NCBI GenBank assembly: GCA_039090855.1
Contig: CM077022.1
Span: 76,532,971-76,596,970, forward strand
DNA length: 64,000 nt
From: Macrothele yani
Taxonomy: Eukaryota > Arthropoda > Arachnida > Araneae > Macrothelidae
Reading direction: 5' to 3'
The position numbers and the translations under genes are program-made. Position 1 is the first letter of the stretch; every line of letters begins with the position of its first letter. The notes below the pieces were generated by a model, which was given only the letters and a program-made list of their open reading frames with translations, was not told where the DNA came from and did not search any database. Below are positions 10,503-21,369 of the stretch, in pieces.

Positions 10503-11445
10503 GTAAGATAGTTTTATTATTATTATTGGGGTTAACTTTCTTTTTGTAAACAAGTGAGCAATTAAATGGCAATCTTGTGCTGTGGAGGGAGTGCAGATTC
10601 CGGGGTATAATCACTTCATTCATTTTTTGAAATGCACTGACGATGGGTAGTGATGGTAATCCTGCTTTTTGCTTTATCACATTTTTTGGTGCATGCACCT
10701 GAAATTTTCTTTCCCTAAGAAGTTGCAAAAAAAAAAAAAAAAAAAAATGCTGTGAGGAATAAAATGGAAAGAAGTTTGTGAACCGATTAACAATGAAAAT
10801 AAGGAACCATCAGGAAATGATCTAAGTCTTCTGGAACAGAAAATCAAGATGTAGTGAATCAGCCAGCTGGTTGTCGTGCAAAAACGGTAGCTCACAGAGT
10901 GTAAAGAAAATATGCAGAAATGAAGCATGGGAATTCAACAATGCAACGTTTTTGACTTGGCAAATACAATGTAAATGGTTCCAAGAGTGTAACTTTTTTG
11001 CCGCATATGCTGGTTAAATACAAATGTTGAACAGCGAAGTTTCATGGAAGGATGCCCACCATTTCAACTTGAAGTAGTAAGTCTTAATTTTTTTTATAAA
11101 AAATAAAAATGTTTCTGAATCGCAGTTTAGTTGCCATGCTGCTGGAGTAATCTCAAATTACTGTGCAGCTGAACATTCCCATTGCTCAAGAAACTGTTTT
11201 TATCTAAATTAGATTTCTTAAAAAACAAAACAAAAATGAAAATTTATACTATTTAATTGAATAGAAGTGCTTTTAACAAAAAATCTTTATTACTTGATTT
11301 TGTTTTTCTTGTATATATAAAGGTATTAATGGCAAATAGCATTTAAGCAAGATCACATAATTTTGATAATTTCTTGTACAAACACATTATACTCATGTAC
11401 CATAAGCATATTCTGTTTATAATGAATGATGCCAAGATGAGACGG
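10503..11445. other. Bre1 intron, first part
   Basis: Intron DNA from the donor at 10503 to the LINE target site. A poly-A run near 10727-10747; no element recognised. Confidence 0.6.
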
Positions 11446-12243
11446 ATTAAATTCTTCCATCACATGGGGATAACTGGTTGTCCAGTTATTTGGGGAGTAG
11501 CGCCCCCACGGCCCGAGCTGACCTTGTGACAGACCCACTTGCCTTTTCGTCTTTGTACGATACCGTCCCCGCAGGGACAGCTGTCCATCCAGCTCATGGG
11601 GACTGGGGACCCCACAGCCCGAGCCGATGCTTGTTTTTGATGTTTTCCCAGTTTTGCTTTTTGTTGTTATCTTGCCACACACCCACGTCAGTTGTAGGTT
11701 GCTCATGTCGTGACTATGCGCCAGCACCGGAGTTTAGTTACTCTTTCCTTCTCCATTTTATGTTTCCCTCTTTGTTTTTCTGGGTTCATTAGCTAGACCT
11801 ACCTGCATGTTTGCCGTGTGCGGTGACCTGTAAGGTGGAAAAGGAGATGCTGGAGGCTGAGGTTTCTGGGGGCTGAGATGTAGCTGTTGCCAGTTACCAA
11901 CACTCCTTTTTGCCCCCTACTTCATCTTAAACGGGTGGATAGGAACTAACCCACTCCTAGTCAATGAAGTCTGTATCCAAGTGGAGTCCAGACTTCTAAT
12001 GGCTTGTCTTTGTATACGACAGGGTGAGTCTGGGGATAGTGGGGGGCATGCCAAAGGGGTGTTAGCAAGACTCGGGAAGTTGCGGTACTCACCGAGCGTA
12101 TGCCTTCCCTATCAACTTGCTATATGCGCTGCTCAACCCTAGAGCCGTTTCCTGCGTCCATTTAGGCTTGCGGACCTTTGGCTCTCCCCCGTTGGGCTCC
12201 ATGGTGGGCAGGGAAGTCGGCAGACAAATTCTTTCCATTATTT

Positions 12244-13738
12244 ATGGATTCTTTTACTGCTTCCCCTTCTGTCAAACTGAAGGAAACCTTTGGATATGGA
12301 ACCTAGCTCCACAAATAAGCTGCATACTTTGCTGCCTCACACTGCCCAATTTTTTATCCTTCATGCACGGGAAGAATCTCACAAACTTAGCTCCAAATCT
12401 CTTTTCTGGATTCAGAAGGCCCTGCAGGGAGCCTTCTGAATCCACCAACCAGTGTGAAGATAAAATCAGGAGATACCTTGGTGGAAATGTTAAATCCATG
12501 CCATGGTGCATTGCTCTTCAATGTTTCCAACTTGGTTGGTGTCCTTGCGGGTATCAAGCCTCACCAGTCCCTGAATTCATCCAGAGGTTTCATCTCCGAG
12601 CGCGACCTCATGGATGTTTCAGAGGAAGAACTTCTTAAGGAGCTTGCTACCCAGGGTGTCACAGCGGTATGCCACATCAAGTTTCGCCAAAACGGGGACC
12701 TGGTGAACTCCAGGACATCCGTCTGTGTAGCCATAGATGTCTTACAAGCCAAGACGGAAGCGTAGGTGTGTCCGCCCGAAGCAGTGGGACCTTTGATCAC
12801 CCGAATCTACCTTTGATTGCTTGAATCTACCTTCCTCCATCCATGTGGGCTATTTGAATTGTTCTGTGCGTCCTTACATTCCCAACCCCCTTCGTTGCTT
12901 CAGATGCCAAGTGTATGGGCACTCACAGCAGTCCTGCAGTGGTGTTGCTACTTGCAGTTGTTGTGGATCGCATGATCACCTTCAGTCTAATTGCACTGCT
13001 GCAGCTCCCCATTGTGTGAACGACAAAGGCAACCACGCGGCCAGTGCGAAGGACTGTCCGAGGTGGGTTGAAGAGCGAAAGATTGAAGAAATTAAGACCT
13101 TTGAACATCTGTCTTATCCTGAAGCTCGCAAGCAGATTGTTGCCGCTGCTTCGAGCGGACGCACCAACACTTTCGTCTTGACTTCTAAGACATCTATGGC
13201 TACACAGACGGATCTCAGTATTCCGAATGACTGTCCTTTCTCTTTCCGGGAATTTATGCTTTGCCGCCGCGGTGGCGCAGTGGTCTAAGCAATGGCTCCT
13301 GATCATTCGTCCAAAAGGGGTCCGGGTTCGAATCTCGGTGAGGTATGGATGTTGGTTTTTGTCTTACGGCACTGGCTCTCTCCTTTCCCTGGAATCGGTG
13401 ACCCTTAATTAGGGACGGGCATAGCCCATTAAGTTGCTCATGGTGGTCATTAAATCTCCAATAAAAAAAATTATGCTGTTGGGCTGAGGACCCTTGGCGT
13501 CTCTACCTCAGACACCTTATCTTCGCCACCGCAGTCCAATGCTCGGAGCTCTCCTGCAGCCTCGTCCAGGTGCGTTGCTCCAGCACAGGTTTCACATGCT
13601 ACGATGTCTGCTTCTTCACCTGATAAACCAAAAGGAAAGCATCGGGCACACAGTCTCGACCAAAGTCCCAAGCCGGAATGGAATGACTTAGTCCTGGTCC
13701 TCATTTTCGAAACATCCTCCAGTCCTCCCAACGAGTAG
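12244..13738 (+). pseudogene. LINE ORF1 (Gag-like RNA-binding protein)
   Basis: Nucleic-acid chaperone ORF of the LINE. The start is placed at the ATG opening MDSFTASPSVKLKETFGYGT, which has the usual position before an RRM-like middle region (GDTLVEMLNPCHGALLFNV, then GIKPHQSLNSSRGFI, 12460-12600). C-terminal zinc knuckles follow (12895-13055): CFRCQVYGHSQQSC, CSCCGSHDHLQSNC, and a third in which the second cysteine is lost (CVNDKGNHAASAKDC). The tail resumes after SINE-A at 13471 and ends about 13738. Stops at about 12301 and frameshifts near 12765 and 12820 make it a pseudogene. Related ORF1s occur in tick I/Jockey-type elements. Confidence 0.8.
13262..13470 (+). repeat. tRNA-derived SINE-A, copy in ORF1
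   Basis: About 210 bp. Head with pol III box A (TGGCGCAGTGG, 13272-13282) and box B (GGTTCGAATCT), followed by a non-tRNA body and an A-rich tail. Flanks share TTATGCT (before 13262 and at 13471), an imperfect target duplication. The box layout fits a tRNA-Leu/Ser-like ancestor. Confidence 0.88.
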
Positions 13739-16162
13739 CACACTGCTGAGGGGCACTGTAGGCCTTCCTAAGGAACTGATGGACTCTGAAACCTTTTAGG
13801 CGCGTTTTCATCATGCAGTGGAATTGCTGAGGCCTCCGCCCTCGTATTGACGATTTGAAGGACTTGCTGTCTTCACATTCACCAGTGTGCATGTGTCTCA
13901 AGGAGACGAAACTCTGCCCTGCGGATGCACTTTTGTTGCACAGACATAGCATTTTTTGTAAAGATCATGACAACGGGGCTATCGCATGTGGAGGAGTGGC
14001 CGACCGTTCCTGTTACAGCCGTTCCTCTGCATACAAATCTGCAAGCAGTGGCTGTGAGACTTTCTGTGCACATCCTGCTCACTGTGTGCTTCATCTACTT
14101 ACCACCAGATGAAGCAGTAAACCTTTCCGACTTGGGAGACTTGGTTGACCAGCTTCCGCCTCCTTTTTTCTTTCTTGAAGATTTTAATGCACATTATCCG
14201 CTGTGGGGAGACCACAGCAAGACTCACAGGGCCGCGAAGTCCCTCCTGTCCAGCTCGTCACTCTGTCTCCATAACACAGGAACCCACCTACTTTCATGAA
14301 CCCAGCCGCTCATACTCAGCCATTGATCTGTCACTGAGTTCCCCATCCGTATTTCCTGACTGGTCCTGGAGCATGTTTGGGGATTCCCTTGGCAGTGATT
14401 ACTTTCCAATTTTTCTTTGGCTCGCAGGTGACAGATACTGCCCTCCTACCTGTCTCGCTAGATGGAACATTGATTGGGCCAAGTGGGACGCATTCACTAC
14501 TTTGGGGACTATCACGCTTGATATGGTGTTCACATGTACAGTCAATGATGCTGTTGTGGTGGTGATGGAATGTATTGTGCATGCGACAGATATTTCCATC
14601 CCTAAGATGTCAACTACTCTTCCAGGTTGTCTGAAGCGTTGGGGGCATTTCGATTGCAAAGCAGCCTGTCAAGCTCAGCACAAGGCTTGTTGGGGTAGGT
14701 TTCGTCGATAACCCACAGACGCCAACCAAGGCCTATGCACGAGTGGTTTGTCGTCAGAAAAATCGAGAATCTTGGATCTAGTATGTTTCGGGGATCAACT
14801 TGTCTAGCAGCTCCAAGATCATTTGGGATTGGCTCCACAAGATTCGGGGAAAGTACCCATCTGGAGAGATCTCCAATCTCAAGAGTGGTGGAAGAACGGT
14901 TGCAGATGCTCAGGGTATTGCTGACTGTCTTCATGCAGCGTATGCTTCTGTGTCCAGCAGCAGCAATTATCCTCCTTGGTTCCAGCAGCTTTAAGCGCAG
15001 CTTGAGAGGAAAAGCAGATCCTTCCGCCCATTTTCCTCAGAGGACTCTAACAGCCCGTTGACAGCGGTGGAACTGAAGGTAGCTTTAAATCGGTCTGGAC
15101 AAACAGTCGGACCAGATAACATCCACTATGAAATGCTGAAGCTCCTTTCTCCATCATCTCTTGACTGTCTGCTCATCCTGTTTAACAGGATTTGGCATGA
15201 GAACGTTTTTTCCCCGAGTCTTGGCGTACAGCTATTGTGATACCGGCTCTCAAGCGTGGTAGAAATCCGACGAACCCGTCCAGCTACCAACTGATTGCTC
15301 TGACCAGCTGCTTCTGCAAGGCTCTTGAACATATCATCAATTTCAGTCTCCTCTTTTTTGGAATTCCATCACATTATGTCACCTCACCAGAGCGGATACC
15401 GACATTTTCTTTCTATCACTAATCATCACCTTCACCTTGAGACATCTATCAGGGAAGCGTTTGTTCAACGTCAGTACGTGGTCTCCATGTTCTTTGACAT
15501 GGAAAAGGCATACGATCACACTTGGAGATATGACATTCTCCGTGATCTGCACAACTGTGGATTGCGGGGTAACTTACCAACTTTCATTGCTGGTTTTATC
15601 CAGAACCGAATGTTCCGTGTACACGTCAATTCGACCCTCTCTACGCTTTACTCTGGAGTGCAGGGCTTCCCTCAGGACTCCATTTTATCAGTCACTCTCT
15701 TCATCCTTAGAGTCAATCACATTTTCACTCTACTTCCTCTAATGGTTTGTGGGACTATGTATGTGGATGGTCTTCAGATTTCTTGTACCTCCATCAACAT
15801 GCACACTATTGAGTGGCAGTTGCAGGCTGCCATTAGTAAGATCTCTTCCTGGCTTCTTGCAATGGTTTCAGCTTCATGTCCCAGAAAACTGTTTGTGTGC
15901 ATTTTTGCCACAAATTAGGTCTCCACCTGGACCCTTACCTCCGTCTAGGGTGCACTACTATTCATTCCTGTGGTTCCAGAGGTTAAGTTTCTGGGATTAG
16001 CCTTCAACTGCACACTCACCTTCCAACCTCACATTCTATCTTTAAAGGTGAAGTGCATGCGTTCACTGAGTATCCTGAAGATCGTCTACTGTACGTCGTG
16101 GCGGGCTAACCGGTGCTCAATGCTTTGCATTCACCACTCTCTTGTATAGTCAAGATTGGACT

Positions 16163-16388
16163 GCCGCCCCGGTGGCGCAGTGGTCTAAGGCGTTGGCCTA
16201 TGATCATTCGTCCGAAGGGGTCCGGGTTCGAATCCTGGTGAGGCATGGGTGTTGTCTTTGTCTTACGGCACTGGCTCTCTCCCTTCCCTGGAACCAGTGA
16301 CCCCAAATTAGGGACGGGCGACTGCTTATAGCCCATTGAGTTGCTCACGGTGGTCGTTAAACCTCCAATCAAAAAAAAAAAAAAAAAA
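16163..16388 (+). repeat. tRNA-derived SINE-A, copy in ORF2
   Basis: Best SINE-A copy: box A TGGCGCAGTGG (16172-16182), box B GGTTCGAATCC, body ending CCTCCAATC and a poly-A tail of about 20. Flanked by an exact 11-bp duplication AAGATTGGACT (16152-16162 and 16389-16399), so this is a clean LINE-mobilised insertion into ORF2. Confidence 0.95.
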
Positions 16389-16671
16389 AAGATTGGACTA
16401 TGGCTGTGTGACGTACAGATCAGCCCGGATTTCTGTCTTGAAGCTTCTCGATCCCATTCATCACCAGGCTCTGCGTCTTTGCAACAGAGCTTTCCGTACG
16501 TCTCCTGTGCATAGTCTTTATGCTGAGTCTAACGAACCGCCGTTATGCCTTTGCCGTCAGCAACTGTCTCTCCAGTTCTTCAGCAAGCTAAAGTCTCTCC
16601 CTGATCATCCACTGCATGCTCCCGTCTTCCAACCACAATGTGTTTGCTTGTTTTCAAACCACCGTTCTTGG

Positions 16672-16928
16672 CAAGGAGGTTAGAATAGATGGAGTAAGGG
16701 CCAGCCATTTCCCTCGTTTAATCAAAGTGAAGCCACCGAAACTTCATGATCATGACGTCACAGCCAATCACAGCCTCTGCCGCCATATTGGTGAGATGTT
16801 TGAGACGAGTCGCAGCCAATCACAGTCTCTGCTGCCATGTTGGTGAGACGTTTGAGCATTAAATTCGTCTGCTCAAAGTGCTTCAAGTTTGTGACGTCAT
16901 CCGTACTCCATTTATTTTAACCTCCTTG
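16672..16928. mobile_element. MITE with hAT-type ends inside LINE ORF2
   Basis: 257-bp non-autonomous element. 24-bp inverted ends starting CAAGGAGGTTA and an exact 8-bp target duplication GTTCTTGG (16664-16671, 16929-16936). The interior has a ~60-bp imperfect duplication containing CAGCCAATCACAG. Same family ends as 8331-8911. Confidence 0.93.
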
Positions 16929-17304
16929 GTTCTTGGGTTCCCACTTTCGGAATTTATTTGTCGAATGTAGCGTGCAATGATGGCATTGACCTGTCATTGA
17001 TTGGTGTGACCAAGGCTTTTGCGACCCCCTCCCCTCCTTGGCAGCCAGTTCAGGCAATTGCTGATCTTTCTCTTTCTGTGTGGCCCAAGTCTTCCATGCC
17101 TGCACAGGTGTACCAGCAGCTTTTTGCCGAGCACCGTTTGCTCCATCCCAATTTCGTGCCTGTCTTCACCGATGGCTCTAAATATGGTGATGTTGTAGGC
17201 TCCACATTTGTTTGTGGTGATGAGACCTCTGCTGAGAGACTTCCTCCGGAAGCAACTGTCTTTCCGCAGAGATGTATGCGGTGCTCCTCGCCTTGCATCA
17301 CATC

Positions 17305-17388
17305 CAGTCTGGACCCCATCGTCTCGCCATACTTTGTATTGACTCCCAGTCTGGACCCCATCGTCTCGCCATGCTTTGTATTGACTCC
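17305..17388 (+). repeat. in-frame 42-bp duplication in LINE RNase H
   Basis: Two 42-bp copies (17305-17346, 17347-17388; one mismatch) that repeat 14 codons, SGPHRLAILCIDSQ, in the RNase H domain. The unit keeps the frame. Confidence 0.9.
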
Positions 17389-18154
17389 CAGTCTGTCATC
17401 CACGTTTTATCTTCTCTGGAGGTTGATGATTCTCCTGTCACCAGAGATGTTCGTCACCTCCTGCGGACTTTGACTGGTGCTGGATTCGGGATAACGAGCT
17501 GGCGGATGCCTCTGCCAGATACATCTCCTCCTTGACAGTCACCCAACTGCCACTGTGTTTTCAAGATTTTTGTCCTGGCATCCGTCAATTCATCATGACT
17601 GAGTGGCAGTCCCTCTGGTCTCAACAGGGCAGAAACAAACTTCTGTCAATCAAACCACAGATCGGACTATGGCCATCTAGTTTGCGAACAAAACGTCGTG
17701 AGGAAGTTGTCCTTGTACGTCTCCGCATTGGGCATTGTCATTTCACCCACTGCTTCTTGCTGTGTGATACTTGCGACTACCAACTCACTGTTGCTCATAT
17801 TTTAAGTAGTTGTGTTCGTTTTCGTGATGCTCTTTTTCACTATTTTCATTCTCGTTTGTTAGACATCAGTACAGCTACTCTGCAGAAACTCGTAGACGAC
17901 TACTGCGATACATTCACACTTTTTTTTCATTTTTAAAAGAAATTGACTTTTATAAACTTATCTAGCTTTTACACTTTTCATCATTCTCATTTTACACTTA
18001 TCATCTTTTTCATTTTTCACTTTTACAGCATCAGCCAGCTTTTAACTCTCATACCACCTTTTTAAATATTTTTCTTTGATTGTCTTGTGTCTGGTGCTCT
18101 TTGGCCAAACATGGCCCTTGCGCCATAAAAATCAATCAATCAATTAAATTCTTC

Positions 18155-18625
18155 AAGAGTAGTTTGCTCTGAGATCAATTTGTAATTATGCTGATAAAAA
18201 CAGGTAATTTGGAAAAATGAAAGCACATTATGTGAAGAATTTTGTGTAATAAAATTCTGCATAATATATACAAATTTATGTGGAAAGGTTGGAGATAAAA
18301 AAAAAAAAAAATTGCTGCTGCTCCCGTTACAAATGTCCCTAAATTAAAAGTGCTTTAGGAAAAAAGATTCCAGTGGAATGCATATCTTTGAAAACATGGT
18401 ACACATCAAGTAGGGATAGTTCCTCAGTTTCAGTTATTTCATTACCACAACTAAATAAGTTAGGCCATGTCCTTAAATTTTGGTCTTTGAAATGGTGTCC
18501 CGGTCTCTCTGTGGTTTATAAAAAAATGGTAAACAATAACTTTTCACAAAATTGTGGAGCATCCAAAATTTGATATCCCAACAATGGTAGTAATGTTGTT
18601 AAGCTAAACTACTTAATTGGAAACA
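18155..18625. other. Bre1 intron between LINE and PLE
   Basis: AT-rich intron DNA with no recognised element. Confidence 0.5.
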
Positions 18626-18734
18626 CTGTCAAAGCACAGTAATATTTTGGAGCCAAAGCACACACACACCATATCCCCCAATTATCTTTTAAAAAATGTC
18701 TTTATTTACAATTTAAAAACATTGTAAATAAAAG

Positions 18735-18785
18735 CTCTGGCAAGCACTTTCGTGACCACTATGGCTGCATCTTCAGGCCGATGAG
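18735..18785 (-). ncRNA. hammerhead-ribozyme-like core, PLE1 left arm
   Basis: Minus-strand CTGAAGA-T, stem II region, GAAAG, TGCTTGCC. Same layout as 19545-19595, but stem II has mismatches (GCAGCCA against TGGTCAC). Likely an inactive sibling. Confidence 0.35.
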
Positions 18786-18909
18786 TGAAACCAGAATTAG
18801 AACAGCACAAGATTAAATAGTGACAGATAGGAGCACAAGTAATACACATTATGTAAATGAAACACATTAGTCATTGCCATTCACTACAAATTATTACAAG
18901 TCTTTGTAA

Positions 18910-19240
18910 TTACTTAGTTTTTTCCTCCTGTGAATACTGTAAAACCAGGTTTCTCCAGGCAGTGGGAATGTATACAGGCACATCCTCATTACAGCATTTT
19001 GGTCCTAGTTTTATGATAGAGCGTTTATTAGAAGCTGTCGATAGTAAGTTTGCATTGTCCCAGTCAGGTCTGAAGTCTTTTTCAATAACAGTTTTTGACA
19101 ATGTCGAAGTGGCAGCTTTCTTACGGATGGCATATCTGTGTTCAGCCCAACGAATACCCAGGCTTCGAAATGTCGAGCCCACATAACAAAGATTTGCCTA
19201 TTGTCCATTTTAGGGATATTATACACTCCAAAGCGGGAAA
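18910..19240 (-). pseudogene. PLE1 GIY-YIG endonuclease C-terminus
   Basis: End of a Penelope-type reverse transcriptase-endonuclease. GVYNIPKMDNRQ in one frame, then, after a frameshift, GSTFRSLGIRWAEHRYAIRK is the GIY-YIG core in which the catalytic arginine and downstream helix (R..EH) can be seen. The tail PKCCNEDVPVYIPTAWRNLV ends at a stop at 18910. The RT domain is missing. The same tail recurs inverted at about 19325-19420. Confidence 0.8.
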
Positions 19241-19544
19241 TAGGTGGAACCATGTCTCTGTCATTTGACAGCTTCTATTAAACACTCTGTGTTCTTTACT
19301 AAGAGTCTATATATCATAAAACTAGGACCAAAATGCTGTAATGAGGACGTGCCTGTATACATTCCCACCGCCTGGAGAAACCTGGTTTTACAGTATTCAC
19401 AGGAGGAAGAAACTAAGTAATTACAAAGACTTGTAATAATTTGTAGTGAATGGCAATGACTAATGTGTTTTATTTACATAATGTGTATTACTTGTGCTCT
19501 TATCTGTCACTATTTAACCTTGTGCCGTTCTAATTCTGGTTTCA

Positions 19545-19595
19545 CTCGTCGGCCTGAAGATGCGGCCATAGTGGTCGTGAAAGTGCTTGCCAGAG
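19545..19595 (+). ncRNA. hammerhead-ribozyme-like core, PLE1 right arm
   Basis: CUGAAGA (19554-19560), an extra U, stem II GCGGCCA/UGGUCGU closing on UAG, then GAAA (19579-19582), a near-palindromic AGUGCU, U, and GCC. Stem I pairs GGC with GCC and CUC with GAG across an internal loop. Hammerhead motifs are described in PLE terminal repeats. The extra nucleotide before stem II departs from the standard core. Confidence 0.5.
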
Positions 19596-19716
19596 CTTTT
19601 ATCTACCATGTTTTAAATTGTAAATAAAGACGTTTTTTAAACCCTACGTTTTTAAAAGGTAATTTGGAGATATGGTGTGTGTGCTTTGGCTCCAAAATAT
19701 TACAGTGCTTTGACAG

Positions 19717-20639
19717 CGTCTCCAACCTTTTACCTACAATTAGCACGAAATAACTTTGATTATTACGTAAACTACATAAGTTGTGTTACTATTGTTACTT
19801 CATCTACACTCAGCTGTGGATCTTGAGTAGAATGCAGTCTTAAGAACTTGTTTGCATCACCAAGTATGGATTGAATTTTGACATATGGATGCCAGTAATC
19901 TGGTACTGTCCCAACATTAAAGAATTTAAAACTTAGCTGGAAAAGATCTTTGTAAGACATTCTATAAAAGCATGGCTGATTCTGTGTGATATTTGTGGCT
20001 CATCCCTAATTTTTCATTTTGCGGGCATGCATAGAGTTTTTACTAGTCTTCACTTGACCTCCTACCATAAAATTTATTCATTTATGCGGGAGGGTGTGAC
20101 GTGATTATTTGTAATAAAAACATTCATTACTATTTTTATTTTTTTTTATTTTTTGTGAAGTCCACTCCGTAAATGTAATGTAATATTTGTAAATTATATG
20201 AAGCAGTGGTTAGTTAGTTGATTCTCATTTAGCAGGGAGACAATAAAATCTTTTATTTCAGCATGTATGTCATTCTTACAGTACCTAGCATAAGATTATT
20301 TCAGTAGAGTTTTGAAAATCCTTTAATTTCTGGGATGAGCTAAGAGTCATTTTGAGATAGAGACTATAGAGAGAAAGCTATTCTAGCATGGAATCTCATT
20401 CGTGGAGTTGGAAATGAGTTATCTAAGACTGTGCTGGGTAAATTTAATGATTCTAGAGTGAATGGTAGTGGCAAAAGATTGACAGAAATTTGCATTTTGT
20501 TTCTAATACATTTTTCAACCATGCCTGGACTATTTACTTGTGGACACTTGTGTGGTAAGAGGTGCTGAAGTTGGGTCTGATTATTACCTTTTAGTGTCAC
20601 AACTGAAGCTGAATATTCCTAGGATGAAGAGGAAAGTAA
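19717..20639. other. Bre1 intron, no recognised element
   Basis: AT-rich intron DNA between PLE1 and a mariner remnant; no motif recognised. Confidence 0.5.
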
Positions 20640-20641
20640 TA

Positions 20642-21365
20642 CAAGGTCTGTTCAAAATGTTCCTGAACTTTAATGATAGTGCTCTTACATAATGTCACCC
20701 CAATGCGCAGTAAGTGGTGCTCCGTAGCAGTAACCTTGGCAAGTCACCTCTCCATTTACTGCGTCTTTATATTGTGACCAGTCATTGTGCTGCATCACTT
20801 TATTTAAGAGCTTGTGCATGTTATGCGATTTTCAAGATGGATGAGTTTTTTCAGTCTTCACACTTTTTTCGATCTTGATGAAGTTTTTCCAATGCACTGC
20901 GAAAACTGCATTTTCATTTTATGAAATTTTTATCCTCGTTTAGGTGATCCAAATGTTCCTGATAGATTGCAATGCAGTTGGTTTTCTCTGATTCTGAGTC
21001 TGCAGATGTAGGATAGACTTTGCAGCAATTCGATGCATTTCCAATTTTTTGGTCAGAATGTAATGACACGATCCGATCAAAATGTTGATTTCTCGAAATC
21101 AACATTTTTGAAATCCACAATTTCTCGAACAGTCAATCAATGACTTGAACGTATGATTTCGCAAGCCTGTGCCACATTAATGTCGTTGGTTTACGTCGAG
21201 GGCCACCCTGAACGGGATCATCATCAGTTGACTGTCAACAATCTTTGAATCACTTAAACCATTCATAACATTGCCTACGGCCTAAGCACTGATCACCAGA
21301 AACGTGTGTCATCTATTTGTGAGTCTCCATTAACCTTTTTCCTTTATGGAGACTCATGAAATGAT
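20642..21365 (-). mobile_element. mariner remnant (N-terminal half)
   Basis: Minus-strand pieces of a mariner transposase N-terminal region: CLGRRQCYEWFK and STDDDPVQGGPRRKP (HTH half, about 21180-21290), then KVYPTSADSESEKTNCIAIY and EHLDHLNEDKNF (20914-21000), which normally precede the first catalytic D. The catalytic half is absent. The left end CAAGGTCTGTTCAAAATG follows a TA (20640-20641), a plausible mariner terminus. Confidence 0.7.
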
Positions 21366-21369
21366 GAAA

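Larger units (their letters stand above)
13813..17935 (+). pseudogene. LINE ORF2 (endonuclease-RT-RNase H)
   Basis: Replication protein of the LINE, broken by many frameshifts. The start at 13813 gives MQWNC and then RGLRPRIDDLKDL-like text, the normal beginning of an APE endonuclease; the first break is a TGA at codon 6. Endonuclease motifs: VCMCLKETKLCP, FFLEDFNAHYPLWGDHSKTH and AIDLSLSSPSVFP with SDYFP (13885-14410). RT motifs: SMFFDMEKAYDHTWRYD (15485-15535), GFPQDSILS, and MYVDGLQI where YxDD has become YVDG. RNase H: VFTDGSKYG (17161), SAEMYAVLLALHHI, CIDSQS and the closing NELADASARYIS. It ends at 17935. Two insertions interrupt it (16163, 16672). Confidence 0.87.
11458..18142 (+). mobile_element. 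I/Jockey-group LINE, near full length with nested insertions
   Basis: Non-LTR retrotransposon flanked by an exact 12-bp target-site duplication ATTAAATTCTTC (11446-11457 and 18143-18154). It has a 5' untranslated region (11458-12243), ORF1 with CCHC knuckles, ORF2 with endonuclease, RT and RNase H, and a 3' end that terminates in ATCA repeats. Two SINE-A copies (13262, 16163) and a hAT-type MITE (16672) are inserted in it; without them it is about 6 kb, a normal full length. Both ORFs carry many breaks. The element lies in the Bre1 intron in the sense orientation. Confidence 0.92.
18626..19716 (-). mobile_element. Penelope-like element 1 with inverted arms
   Basis: Two long inverted arms (18626-19017 and 19313-19716, roughly 390-400 bp, highly similar) around a 295-bp centre. 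The left arm plus centre hold the C-terminal end of a PLE protein on the minus strand; the right arm repeats the same C-terminus and 3' region on the plus strand. Such inverted partial copies are common for PLEs. Each arm carries a hammerhead-like core. Confidence 0.85.

Noticed and set aside
11353..11792. Overlapping open frames on both strands near 11.4-11.8 kb
   Set aside because: They straddle the LINE target site and its GC-rich 5' untranslated region; shadows rather than genes.
13262..13350. tRNA gene in the SINE-A head
   Set aside because: Box A and B are present, but there is a SINE body, poly-A tail and target duplication; this is a retroposed SINE, not a tRNA gene.
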